NCBI GenBank assembly: GCA_037074765.1
Contig: JBAMDO010000011.1
Span: 248,001-312,000, forward strand
Direction: 5' to 3'
DNA: 64,000 nucleotides
DNA from: Mansonella perstans
Lineage: Eukaryota; Nematoda; Chromadorea; Rhabditida; Onchocercidae
Shown: one piece after another, positions 1-12,812 of the stretch
Layout: every line of letters starts with the position of its first letter
Position numbering within the stretch: the first letter of the stretch is position 1
Program-made: the position numbers and the translations under genes
The notes under the pieces: generated by a model
Database searches by the model: none
Seen by the model: only the letters and a program-made list of their open reading frames with translations
What the model was told of the DNA's origin: nothing

Positions 1-332
1 TGTAGGAATTGCAAATTCTTCATGAATTTTTAAAAAAGTACACTACACTTTAACATACATATCCATTGGTTTCAAAAACCTTCGGGTATTAATGTCACTA
101 CGGAAGAATTTTTTATAGTGTAATAAAATGAGTGAAAGTTATCAAGAATTAGATGAATAGCTCTTCAAATCATCTAAATTATCATTCATTCTCTTTAATC
201 AGTTAAAGTTGTATTGTTGGAAAATTTTCAGAAAATCAATAAAAAATAAATTTCTCTTTTCATATAGTCAATTTAATTTTAATCAAATCTGTAGTAAGAT
301 TTAAATACAACATTTTACTTCAAAATACTTAC

Positions 333-1752
333 TTCATAAGTAAATTCAGAATTTTGTGAAAGTCGCTTGATTGGTATTACTTTCGTGAATATTTTATCTA
401 TAAAAGAACAGTATCATCATCATCATCATCATTATGGATCTGTTCTTTGCCATCTCTACTTATATTTAAAAAAAACTCTATTATAAAACAAAACCTTTTC
501 CCTCAGCAGTTACTGTTTGATAAGATGATGTAGTTAGGGCTAAATACCACTCAATCATTTCAAATGGTGAACTGTTTTGTAAATGAATTATTAGTAATGA
601 AGCGCCAGAGCTTAATTTTTGTCTCTGAAATGTACATATTGATAATTTGAAGAAAGGAAAACAACAGAAAAAAATTAAATAATATATATGCCAAAGAATA
701 TTATATATTATAATTAAGCTAATTCAAATGCATAAATGTGAATTTTTGTGTTTTTACATATATCGTTATAATAATAAAGATTAAAAATTAAAATTATATA
801 CTGTAATCAAATATACTTCTAATTATGCATTTCATATTATTATTGAACATTTCATCGAATATATTTCTTGTTAGGATTTGAAACTTTATTGAAGAATTAT
901 AAGAAAATGAATCATTATATGATAATATAAGCTTCGTTTAAACACATACAAAGAATATAGCTAAATGGAAATATGGCAAACTCATAATTGTAATGCACCA
1001 AATTAAGAAAATGATTGATACATACCTTTAAAGTAATATGTAGTGGAAAATCCCTTCTCTCTAAAGCACATTTGTCCATTTCGGCTTGCAAACGTATTCC
1101 AAAGGATAACTAGAATGAACAATTTAGAGAAATTTATGGTCAATTAAGTATCATGGATGACATTTTCATGAAGAAATGTTGAAAGGAAAAAAGGATACAC
1201 GAAAGCTTAAAAGCTTCATTATAGCCGATTCGTACTGCGTAGAAATGTTAATTTTTAGCAACAATGAAAAAAATTTATTTTGAATGCATATTTAATTGTT
1301 TCAATGATTAAAAAATTCAAAATCTAACAGAATTTTGAAAATTTAATGATTGATTCAATTGAAAAAAAAAATTCTAATACTTCACTACCTTATTCCAAAG
1401 AAACAAAAAAAAAAAAAACCTAATTTTTTTAGACAAAACCTAATTTCGATCTTCAAATTATCTGTGAGAGATTGAATGAGCAGTTTTTTTTTTACAGGAT
1501 AGTTTAGTTTAATGTCCTTGCCTGCATCGCTAACTGATCCACTTCGGTAATGCGCTTCCTAACTTCTTCATACTCTTCTAATATATCACCCATAGCTTCA
1601 GCGCAAAGACCAACCGAAAGGATATTTCCTGGCCCTGATTCTAATTCCTGATCATTTTCAGTAGAAACCGTTACCGCATTCCCCACATCATCCAAATCCA
1701 TGTTATCGATACTTTCTTCATCTATATCTTCCGGAAGTATAAAATCATCCAT
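333..1752 (-). CDS. Unrecognised protein, 5' part (four exons, runs off left edge)
   Basis: Not recognised. The start is ATG at 1752, directly after a TTTCAG acceptor. Exons 1752-1522, 1109-1026, 624-495 and 397-333 keep one frame for about 170 codons. The first 40 residues are acidic (starts MDDFILPEDIDEES). A helical segment with many E, R and Q follows (EEYEEVRKRITEVDQLAM), then a strand-rich part (ASLLIIHLQNSSPFEMIEWY). The join from exon 1 to exon 2 needs a GC-AG intron (CAG then GCAAGG); otherwise exon 1 stops three codons later. Exon 4 ends at a GTAAGT donor, so the protein continues left, but I could not place the next exon. The gene lies 970 bp downstream of VPS35L on the same strand. 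A coiled coil followed by a beta domain is inference only. Confidence 0.5.
412..433. repeat. (ATC)n microsatellite
   Basis: About seven tandem ATC units lie in the intron between exons 3 and 4 of the left-edge gene. No function is apparent. Confidence 0.8.
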
Positions 1753-2722
1753 GCTGAAATTTTTTATTTGCACGATTACTAGCAGCAATCTAAAATCTGA
1801 TATTTATAGTACCACAACCAATGCACTATTCATTTATTTGAATTTCAATTTCACACGATATGAAGGTAATTTAATCAGCTTTAGCAACAGTATCAAATAG
1901 GAATAGAACCCTAATCGATCCTAATCATAATTATATTGACAGTTATCAGCAGGATGAGATGTATGAAACACTTTTATCTCTGAAAAATTTATCACAGATT
2001 AGTAATAACCGAGCAAATAACGTATTAAAAGGCAAAAAAAAAAAAAAAAAAACTGTAATTTTAATGAAAAGTTCTAAAGAAAAAATTGGAGTTTCAAAGA
2101 GAACTGCTAAAAAGAAGAACGAGAATTTTTTAAAGAATTGGAAAATTAATGAAAAGAATGAGAAATTGATTTATTCGGTCTCAATAAAGCAGTGGGAACT
2201 GAATTTCGATATTCTTACATTTTGCAATTCCACCGAAATGATGAATGCTGAACAATACAGCAATTTAATTTGAGTTATGGAATGATTTTATCATTAAACT
2301 AAAACGCAAGTCATGGCAATCTTAGTTTAAAGATGGCAGCAGCATGTTACTTGACCCGATAACAATGAAAAAAGAGAAAACTTGCAAATTTAAATGTAAA
2401 AAAAATAGTAAACAAATCAAACAGCTGGAAGAAACAATAATGTTAATCAGACTTATATTCTTAAAAAAATATGAAACTAATATTAATACAAAATAAAGCC
2501 AAACGGCTGAAGAAAAACCGCATAGTTAACAACTCGACTAGCAGGAAGGCAATTTAAATATTAATTTTAAAATGTTCATTAGGCTAAGATTAAAGATTCA
2601 GTAAAAAGAACAGCTTATAACAGTTTATAACGCTACCTTGACTAAATATCTGGTAGTGTTTGATTTGGCGTTTAGACGCAAAACATTTATATAAACAGCG
2701 ATGAAAATATTGTCAACCCCTT

Positions 2723-5700
2723 TCATCTTTTTTTGTTACAAGCAGAATACTCCAAAGTATGCAGTTGTTCATAAAGACTTTCCAATTCTACGTTCTTCCT
2801 TGTAAACTGTTGAATTTTTCTTAAAATCAATTCTCGTCGCCCCCGCAATTCCGATATTGCGACACAATCACCATAAAGCTCGATAATCAAAGCTGCCAAC
2901 TAAAATTATTTTTTATTGCTCTAAATTTCTGAAATTTGAACAACACTACAATTTGTAGGAAGAAAATAATGATCAATACTCACCGCTTCAATATCACCCA
3001 AACTGAGAATCACTTCCAAGATTTCAACAGCTAACAGTGATAGTTTATTTCTGTCTTGCTTATAGATATCTTCCAAACGACCCATTACCACTTCACTTTT
3101 CTCCTCAATCAATTCCATCAATTCTTTAGTACCACCATATAAAGCATCATTGGACTGTAGGCCGCCATATACTACATGATACGGTAACTCTGCCTGACTC
3201 ATTGCTGAGAGGTAACAAATACATTCTAATAAAACATGACCGTGCTCCAACAACTCGTTTCGCCAAGGATACCTTAAGGATTTAAAATCTGTTCAGAAAC
3301 TGATGATCACAATTTAATATAAACTTCCATAAAAGCTCATCTTAAGAAATTTAAATTTCATTAGTTAATTTCTTGTAATGATTTCAGAATATTTCTTTTA
3401 ATAAGAAGACACACCTGGCAATAGCGTTCAGAAATGCATTGAAGAAATACAAAGGATTCTTATTCGGAGGATCAGGAACTAATACCAAAAATGCAAGGAA
3501 CGAGGAACACAGGGAACGGTAAACTGGCACTTTAAGGTCATGAGCCGCTGCTAATACTTCAATTGAACACTTTAAGATCGCATCCGCCTACAGAAGTTCA
3601 ATACATAACATTTTCGGGATAAGGGAAAAGCAGGATTCTTTTAAAAATCAAATATGCTGAAAACAAAAGTTTATATTGTTTGCAAAAAACAGCCAGGAGA
3701 AATTCTGATGAAATCATTGAGCTATACAATGAAAATTAATAAATCTATTCAGATCTCAATAATTTTGCAAAAAAAAAAAAAAAAAAAAAAAAAAAACGAA
3801 TTCGAAAAGACTAACCTGTGAAAGTGAATTGCTGGTTAAACTTAACATCCCAACCTGAATATATATCTCAATCTTCGTTGCTGAGCTAGATAATGAGGCT
3901 GTTGTTATAAAAGCATATGCTATACAACCTCGCAGAAATGTTTCACCTGCACGAGAAATCTTTCTGTGACGAACTGCATACAAGCCAAGACAGCATACTT
4001 TTGTGGCAAGATACTGAAATTTAATCCAGCCATTTCAGTGAGAAACGAAAACTTATCGAGAACTTTATATTAATTGAAAATTATTATGAATTTTCATAAT
4101 GAAGGAATTTCTATCCGTAGTTTCTCGATCCAAGCATTCAAATTTGGCCCTATGGTAATACGGAAATCCAGCAAACATACAGCAATGACGTTATCCAGAT
4201 TCGAAAGAGCAGCACGTGCATCAACAAAAAAATCTAGTGCTCGTTCTGGATCTGTTTCTAATTTAAACAGATCTAAAGCACGGATAATGTAAAAGCTAGC
4301 ACGCTGTTTTTCTTCTTCCGTTGAAAGGGCACTTAACGAATCATGAAGCATCTGGCAAATATCAAGTATCTAAAAAAGAGTCCAGAATTCATAAATACTT
4401 GAACTTGAACAAACAAACAACAGTTAAATTTTTCGAATGATTTCGGTTCGAAAAAATTCGAAATTGAAACTTAAAAACCACGAGATGGAATTCAAAACGA
4501 AAAAAACGCTCAATTTCTGTCTGAGAAATTAATTCAAATATATATTCAAATATATGAAAGTTGAGAATATAGAAGGGCTGTAAAAATTCCCAGCTTTTTT
4601 AATCGTTAACTTTCATTGATTTTGTGGTATATGATTATTTTAAACAACAAATAACCTGATTTGCAAGCTGGAAATCGATGACCGATGCAAGCTCATAACA
4701 GCGTATGAAAGAAGATAATACCGTGATAGCGCAATCTCCTCGCTGTTGTGCACCACGGAATAAATCCACTAGTTTTTGAAAGTGTGGCAGTACAACTAAA
4801 TCTTTTATTCCATCAATCCAATGTGTAATTTTTTCCAAAATACATAACAGTTCGTCCATGAAAGCTTCATATTTCTATAAAATTTTTCATCTTCCTTTCG
4901 GAGTTTTTCAAGTTTGATTATTCGCTAAGCTTGTGCACCAAAGAACAATATAATAGCATCAAACTCAGGATATCAAAATATCAGAGTATTCAGAGCATCT
5001 CAGAATATCCAGCTACGCACAATCCAAGAAATTAGATACCCAACTCAAACTGGATAATTTTTATGATTTAATATTGGCCTGGGGAGTAACAGTTCAAAAA
5101 AAACCTTTTCAGGGGTAATTCGTTTCAAAATTATTTCTAGCATAACATCAATTTCATTCAAAGTAAAATACCGCGCCGCAAATTCAATCCACACGACAGT
5201 GCAATCAATGAAGTCTCGCATCCTTACTAGATGGCTAAAATAAAATTAAAGCCGTATATTTCGCAAAAGTACGTTTATTTTTTAAAAATAAAGAGAATCA
5301 GATTCTCAATTTCCTACAGTTTCTTATTTGTAATTTCCCTCAAATCGGATGAAGTTTGAAAAGAATCTGAAATATAGTAAAGACATTTAAAACATACATT
5401 ACTTTTTGCCAGCATTTCTTCAAAATCATCCGTCTTAGCTCATCCTTCATATCATTTTCCATCAGCCCTCTACCGAGAGCGCAAAGCTCCATATAACTTG
5501 CATTTTCATCAGCAACTGTCTGAAAGTACCAATCTGAAAAGCGATGAATAACTGTCCCATCAATCTGCTTTGTGCTAACAACACCGTGGCATGCCTCAAG
5601 AAGCTAGGTTTATCATTTCTGGACTTTTAACACGAACTTTCGCGCTGATGAATCATCAATTCATTCATTGGATATATTATCAGTAGGAAAACCCTTAACA

Positions 5701-8700
5701 GTTGCAAAAAAAAATTTCAATTAAAAAAAAAAAGAAACTGCAAATTATAAAAAATTGAGAAAAATCGTTTGCGAAAGTAACTTTTTATAAAAATTATGAG
5801 TCCAATAGTTACTTTCTATTTTCACCTTTACCCCTCAAAAAAAGACAGAAAGTCTATTGGACTTCTGGGATCAAGCAAGGGTCAATTAGATTAAGAACCA
5901 ATTACAAAAAACATGGAGAGGAAATGACAATTCTTGACAACTTTCGGATAAATCAAGCGTTAACACTGCGATGCTCATTATCTCCCAGTTAGAAACAACA
6001 ATACTAACTAATTGTCTCACCAACCAGTTTACAAGCATCTAAAGCGTGCTGAGCGAGATAACCAGAAGGGACTGCAAGCAAGAACGGCAGCAAAAATGTA
6101 GATCTTTTTTCATTATCTGCGCAAAGATCCCAGATGATCTGCAATTCGTCGTATTTTGTAGCGTTGTACGCCACACAATGAATGATCCATTCTAGAGCTG
6201 GTATTAGCGCTGGTATCTAAAACATATAATGATATGATTACTTGTGAAAAGTTAAGAATAAATTATGATACAAAAACAATGATCTTACAATTATTTCCTA
6301 CTGACCAGAAAACAAAGTGAAACTTAAACAGTTAATCCGAATGTCATGATGAGTACTCACCGCTATTTATTAATGACCAACTGTTTAATTACTTGACTAC
6401 TTATTTGCAAAGAAACAATTTGAATGCTGGAAACATAGGTACTCACTTTACATTATTATTGCCTATTCCAAAACTAGATGAAAGAAATGAAATCAAAGCA
6501 CTAATTCAATAGTTTATTTAAATCGAAATTTAATAATTTATTTCTAGGTGGTAGTAAGTAAATGATATTTGGCAAATCTTAAAATACGCGCAGAAAAATC
6601 TGTTAGAAAAAGAAATCTTCGAATATTTGCATAATGAAAATTAATATTTTTTACTCTTTCCTCTTCTAACGAGTCAAAATCTTTTCTAATGTTCTTTTCT
6701 ATTTCGTTCAATCTTTTCTAACATTTTTTTGCATTTAGCTTTCTGAACAAGATGTTCCTAGTAACATTACAAGCAGATTTAAAAGGCATAATTCATTTCC
6801 ATTTTAGAAAAGCACAACCAAAGGAATCGGGATTGTATTGATCCAGTCGTTGAAACATCTCCAGTGCGGTGCACGATCATTCGGAGTAAGCCGCATGGCA
6901 ACACGACATAGATACACGCGAGCGTAACATGACACCAGCGGATTTGATAACGAAACCGGAATTCTCGCAAGGCGTAATAAATTAACCGACAGCGATTCGT
7001 CATCAATGAAACGGATACAGCCAATAAGAGCAGTTTCCACTATAGCAAAATATAAATTGGTAGCCAATATAAAGAAAAAGTAAAACAAGACGTCATAACG
7101 TTATGACACCAAACTGTCGGAAAAACTGTGAGATGGAACACGTTGAATTTCCAAAATTCAAACTGAGAAAATCAATTTGATCCATACGCCTAGAATTTTA
7201 AGATTGATCTTAGTGCCTGAAAGATTAATAACAAAAAGCTAACCGTAAAACCGCGGTAGGAATTCAGTGATATCACCAATTTTACAGAACCAGTTTCTAG
7301 CCACTTCACGTGTTTGCTTCGGTATGTCATCCACGGTAAAATTGTCTGACAGTGGATTTAAACCCGCTTCGGCACGTTCCTTGTTTGCTTTAGTATATAG
7401 TCGATCATAAACCAGATGTCCGAATTCATCCAAAACATCTGTTACGAGGACGAATTGACGTGGATAGATATTAGCTGCTGATGCAAATCCCAGAACGTTT
7501 GCAACTTCTACTGCTATCTGCAAAACTTCTGCAACATAATGATACCCGAAAGTGAAAGTATTCTGAAAACAGTATATATTTATTCATTAAAAAGTAAAAG
7601 TGAAATTAGGTAGAATAAAACTAACTTTAACAGATTCTATTTTTTTTTCTTTGGCCCAAGCTATTTCCAATTTTTTGCGCAATTCACTAATTTTAGTGAG
7701 ATTTTCTTCCTGTGACTTTTCAGCTAATTTCTTACATCCCGACAAATCCTCCAGCTGTTCCAACCTCAAATTTCCTGATTTACAAATGTATTAAATAATC
7801 TTGGATATTTTTGTTGAACTGCTTACAAGAAAATTAAGTGCTTATCCATCTGTCCTAAAATGAAGAAGAGAGGAAAAAGAAAACTGCAATATACATATAA
7901 TAATATAATAACAAATAATAGCAAAAAAAACAAAAACATATAATAACAAGAAAAAAAAACCTTTGCGCAGCACGTTTAACAAACGACAAATCAGTTTTTT
8001 TCAAATCCGGAACACAGTGTAAATATGAAATCTTTGAGTTATCAGTATCAGAAAAAGATTTCAATATGTCCTGTTTTTTGGATGACCAAGGTATGAAACC
8101 CGGTAGTTCCTAGAATTATAGCAATGAAAAATAATTTCAATTAGTGCCTTAGAAAGTACATCTTATCAATCGCAAATATATCCAGTCATAAGTTTCCTGA
8201 AGGAATATCCACTAATTTAGCACCTATAGCCATTTTCTTGAAAACAAGCTAGATCATGAAAGATACCTTTTCAGTAGTTGTAACTATTTCATCTTCTTTG
8301 CTAACCAAAGTATTAACTAATTTCGGTTCTTCTTTTCGCTTTGAGATGATTGATAAATCTTCGGATGTAAACACTACGTTCTTTTTACGATCTTCTACGG
8401 TAGCACCTAAAATCACAAACATCAAAAAATTATCACTACCATAAATTAAACTGTGAAAGTATCATATTTTCATATTTTCGCTGCTGATATAAAATTTCAT
8501 ATCTCTTCTAATATCTAGTAATAAAACTAAGTTGTATAGTGATATAATTATTACAGTATGCTTCAGGCATCAAACTAATATATCCCTGAACAACACCTAG
8601 CTTATGGAATCATTAAAAACTTTTGCTGTATTGATTTAACTCCTAAACTTTTAATTGTAAGATTCAATTAATTTTTGTAGCCTAATTGATGAACCTAATG

Positions 8701-8899
8701 GATCCGCAAATTCTGGAATTTCCGATTGCTTAAATTCCAATTTTTTTGCAGTATCATTTCTCTTCTTCAATGTCATCAGCGGATCGATAAGAACTACAGC
8801 AGTGCTACATGCCCAAGCTTCAGTTTCTCGTTGTGATGAACGATGTCGAGCTTTCCATTTCCATGTTACTAACGAATCATTGAATAAGCCATCCTTCAT
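2723..8899 (-). CDS. VPS35L: VPS35L, Retriever/Commander endosomal recycling subunit
   Basis: Homologue of VPS35L (C16orf62), the scaffold of Retriever. With VPS26C and VPS29, inside Commander, Retriever returns cargo from endosomes to the cell surface. Fifteen exons join in phase: 8899-8695, 8406-8267, 8109-7961, 7764-7626, 7562-7244, 7039-6819, 6216-6025, 5603-5398, 5234-5105, 4874-4656, 4369-4181, 4013-3816, 3587-3415, 3272-2984 and 2899-2723. The product is about 981 residues; the human protein has about 963. Family blocks seen in order include FIPWSSKKQDIL, RQFVLVTDVLDEFG, NPLVSCYARVYLCRVAM, GCIAYAFITTASL, LSAMSQ and SNDALYGG. Weak points are the GTTGGT donor of exon 7 and the TTTGAG acceptor of exon 4. 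The start is the first in-frame ATG of exon 1 with no upstream coding support. The gene looks intact. Confidence 0.93.
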
Positions 8900-9004
8900 C
8901 CTTGAATGAATTTCATTCCATGAATTAGAAAATACTATAAATAAACGAAATATACACAAACTATTTTCGAACATAACAATTGCTTGATATTTAAAATTAA
9001 AATT

Positions 9005-9124
9005 TCATGATGGATTAGCAATTGCTATAACTTCTGTTAAGTTTAAGTGATCGTTAATTCTGTGAATCTCCTCCCTCCACGTACGTTTGAAAACCTCATT
9101 CACTAAATCTTTAATCTGCGCCAA
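9005..9124 (-). other. Possible orphan terminal exon
   Basis: A TTCAG acceptor is followed by 39 open codons and TGA (ends EVIAIANPS). The composition is coding-like and includes KDLVNEVFKRTWREE. It sits between cox-4 and VPS35L on their strand, but no upstream exons were found in 9125-10258. It could be the last exon of a small gene, an old exon remnant, or chance. Confidence 0.25.
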
Positions 9125-10258
9125 CTGAATATTAATAATCAGATTTCGTAAATTAATTAATAATCAGATTCAAAATTTGATTTGATCTCCAAATCCTCTA
9201 TTTCTCACAAATGAAAGAAGTAATCCTCTTGCAATTAAATATAAAATTATCAATTAATTTATCATATCATATTTCTAATCTTTTTCTTTCTTTACAAATT
9301 TTGATTAGATTTAACATCTTGGAATAAATATCAATGAACATTTTCCAGCATTTACTTTCAACAAAATTCGTTAATTTTTTTGTTCTAACATTTCTACAGC
9401 AAGAAACTTGATTGATTGATGGAACCATGCTTTAGCTGTAAATTCAATGATTAAATTTTATGGCAAGAGGGAAGCTATATGTAGCTTAATAATATGCAAA
9501 GTGTTATTGTTATGTTCTTAAATGGCAAAATTTCAGCCAAATAGGGTAGCTAATTTCATACATCGCAATTTTAGCATTTATTTTTTCAAGTATTATTATT
9601 TTTGAAAAATTAAAGTCTAAGTTTAACTTTCATATAACAAATTTCATTGCTTTAATTATAAGCATCAGTAATTGACAGTATTGTTGTATGTACTGGGTTA
9701 CTACACGAATTCCCCGCAGGTAAATGCTTATCGATTATACATTAGAGATTTAGCTTTCAAATTCTCTTACATATATGTTTCTTATATATCAATATTAAGT
9801 ATCTGCCTTACTAGTAACAACACATTCCGTTGAGCAAAAAAGAAGCATATTAAGTTTTTCGCGTAATACGACGAATTCCTTAGAATACTATCAAACAGTA
9901 ATAGCAATTTTAGAAATTTCAGTTTGATTTAGCATCAAGCTCAAACTAAACCTCATTATGACGATCAAAGATATATTACAGTTATTTGCTGCAATACGAT
10001 AAATCCGCAATTCATCGAATGAAAATATGAATTTTATTTGATTCATATGGTACAAGTACAAAAACCACAACTAACATGTACATAATTAATCGTCGGGCTT
10101 GCTGTGTAATAAAAAAAAAAATTCACTAGTAAATACAAAACATTCTTATTTTAGGAATACTAATGGCAACTCGAAATTAGATTCCTAATGGTGATAATAA
10201 AAATATCATATATGTTTATTTGAAAACATTGGAAAAATTTTTGTAGCCTTCTATTCCA
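9125..10258. other. Intergenic, no gene seen
   Basis: AT-rich sequence between the cox-4 stop and the VPS35L upstream region. Only short reading frames with stops in all frames were seen. It may hold the cox-4 3' UTR and VPS35L promoter elements. Confidence 0.5.
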
Positions 10259-11516
10259 TCAATCTTTCCAACGGTCGTTTTCGAAATCATACAACGTTGC
10301 TGCTCCTTCAGGAAGCGGTTTCTGCAATATCAGTATTTTCCGCATTGCTGCATGCTTCCATTCATCACTCAACGTAGGTATCTCAGGGGGAAAACCTGAA
10401 AAGATGATTCAAGTAAAAAAACATTTAAAAAGTTGGAATGTTAGATATTGATTGTTAAATAACGTGAAAAAAAAAATAAACTCTGATTACAGAAAAACGG
10501 AATTCAAATTTGCAAATAAACTCCCTAAGTAAATTAAAGTTAAATTAATGCTTCAATTCATGGACAGTTCTGCTAAATAAATTTGAACGAAACAGATGTA
10601 AAAGGAAAGAATTAAGTGCATAATCATTACTGCTGAATGATCTACTGCAATTACGCCTTTGTGATGCAAGAATCATTATAATTTGATGTTTAATCTTGAC
10701 ACTGGGAAGACCAACAAATACTTCATATGTTGTAAAAAATATAGAAAATGAGGAATACTAAAAAACATACTGTAATGTTTAAGTATACCCATCGCTGCTA
10801 AAGCAATTGATAGCCAGATAAAAACATATGACATATACATTTTCCAGTAGACATTAAAGCCTAGTAACTCGGCTTGTGTTCGCCGGAATGAATATCTATA
10901 CAATAGTTTCTTCTCTTCCATTGTTAACTTTTTCCAATCACCTTTCTCCTTTTCACGAATCGGTTTGATGATATCATCATCTGCCCGGAATCTTAACGAT
11001 GGATATGGCCGATCTGTTGAGTCAATGAAATGCTGCAAGAAAGAGGAAAATATACTATGCAAAAGAATAATTTGATGAAAGTCGAACAAAAATGCTTACT
11101 GCTCATAGAACAAAAAATCAGTCATATTAAAAGTGGAAATAACATGGAAATAAAAGAAAACTGTCTAATAAATCAATTGTCTTTTTTTTAAACACCATCC
11201 TTTAGAATAAAAACTAGAAGGAAAACAAAATACGATTTTGAAAATTAAATTGAATCTGTTTAAATAAAAAAAACTCCGAAATTTTCGGAACATTTAATTA
11301 AAGTAACTAAAAAAGTTGAAATAACTTAAACTCAACATTGAAAATTTAGAAACTTACATATCCACCGCTTGATGGTCCTACAATTTCTCGCTTACCAATT
11401 CGTTGCTTTTGCCAACAGTATTCATTAGAATGCTTTGCAGATAAAAGAATTGCATGATGTACAATATATGGTGCTGATTTTGACTGCGTAATAATAGAAG
11501 TGCGTACAAGTGCCAT
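10259..11516 (-). CDS. cox-4: Cytochrome c oxidase subunit IV (COX4)
   Basis: Nuclear-encoded subunit of mitochondrial complex IV, in the inner membrane. Three exons join in phase: 11516-11358, 11032-10771 and 10395-10259, giving about 185 residues. The family pattern is clear: a basic, hydrophobic N-terminus fits a targeting peptide. After it come REKEKGDWKKLTMEEKKLLY, a single membrane span (MYMSYVFIWLSIALAAMGI), then KHY and the C-terminal DEWKHAAMRKILILQ block. The ATG follows an AACAG acceptor three bases upstream, consistent with spliced-leader addition. It is head-to-head with vps-28 across about 1.3 kb. Confidence 0.92.
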
Positions 11517-11933
11517 TACCTGTTAAGAATTGAATTAGTTGAAAAGTAACTCGTCAAAAAATATTTGATGTACCTAATCACGCGTATTAATCACTCCGTC
11601 AACAGATAATGTCATTACAAACAATTAAGCAACAGCTAAACAAATTTGAATAGAACTAATAAATTTCAGCAAAACCCTTTATGGAACTTTTTCATTTTAT
11701 AAAAATTTAAGTTTGAAATTAGAAAAATGAAAACATTTGAGCAATCACTAAATATCGCATAAGTAAGTTTGAGACTTATAAGGAGATTCAAATTAAAAGA
11801 TTAACAACGTATAAAATCGAAGCGATTATAAAGCAAAAAAGAAAGCTAAAACGCTTTTGCACAATTTGATTAGTCGAAATCTCATATAAATTTAATGAAT
11901 ACAGCAAAAGGTAATATACAGCATACTCCCTCT

Positions 11934-12044
11934 ACGTCAATGTTGTGAGATTCACGTGACGAATGAGAGCCTACGACAAGGTCACTATGATATAACGACA
12001 TCTCTTAACGTCAGCTTATCGGATGTCGTGAGGAATTTTGACGT
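11934..12044. promoter_or_regulatory. Cluster of TGACGT motifs and one TCACGTGA E-box
   Basis: A less AT-rich patch in the divergent cox-4/vps-28 promoter. ACGTCA lies at 11934-11939 and 12008-12013, and TGACGT at 12039-12044. The palindrome TCACGTGA lies at 11952-11959, where it reads GATTCACGTGACGAAT. TGACGT is the half-site of CREB/ATF bZIP factors; TCACGTGA is a bHLH-zip (TFEB/HLH-30) core. Function is inferred from motif and position only. Confidence 0.4.
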
Positions 12045-12242
12045 TAATTTAGTATGATTCATGTGCAGATGCCAATGTATGTAGACCGTCTGTATGATGT
12101 GTTCTGAAGAAAATATATCAGGAATTCCTCGTGTAGTCATGTAAATCTTCTAAGTTAACATCAAAAATCCATATGTTTTATTATTTTCCGATCGGAAATA
12201 AATCTCTTCCATTGAGTAGCATTACTTATAACTTAACCCACC

Positions 12243-12372
12243 CCCGAGACATCCTCGATACAATTCATTGAGTACTCTGTTCAACTCGTCCCCGAGATAT
12301 CCTCAACACAAATCACTGAACACTCCGTTAAATCCGCCCCCCGAGATATCCTCAATACAAATCATTGAATAC
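12243..12372. repeat. 48-49 bp tandem repeat, about 2.7 copies
   Basis: Units begin with CCCGAGAYATCCTC at 12243, 12291 and 12340 and continue with a similar AATYAYTGARYACTC part. Cytosine runs between units make this patch stand out from the AT-rich surroundings. It lies about 450 bp upstream of the vps-28 ATG. Confidence 0.75.
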
Positions 12373-12523
12373 TCATTGTCCTTTCAGTTTACAAAATTCA
12401 CGTAGTAAAAACTTGGCCTGTATGAAACTGAAATGTCTATTCATGATTTTCAGGCAGCATTTTGTTGAGGTTTATTTTGTTTTTCTGGTTGATTCTTGGA
12501 AAATATTCCTGAAACAGTAATAT

Positions 12524-12531
12524 TCACGTGA
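12524..12531. promoter_or_regulatory. TCACGTGA E-box upstream of vps-28
   Basis: A perfect TCACGTGA palindrome followed by T, 282 bp upstream of the vps-28 ATG. It is the second copy in this divergent promoter. It matches the core bound by TFEB/MITF/HLH-30 factors. Confidence 0.4.
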
Positions 12532-12812
12532 TTCTCCGCTTAATTCCTGTTTGCAAAGATTTGTGCATTCTGTATATTCCTATCTTGTTAAATTTTGAAC
12601 GTCCAGAAACTTTAGATATATTTACGGAAAAGCTAAAAAAGCTCACTTCGAAGCTATCATTATTCGTGATCGTACGTTCTGTTAAAAGCAAGCAAAAGTT
12701 TCCGGAAAAATTTTTAAATCTCATGAAACTATTCGAAAGTTCAAAGCGAGTAGCATAATATCTTTGAAAATATCATATATTGTAATATATTGTTATTTTA
12801 AGATACCAGAAG

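Noticed and set aside
7855..8064. Separate small minus-strand gene at 7855-8064
   Set aside because: It is exon 3 of VPS35L plus intron sequence.
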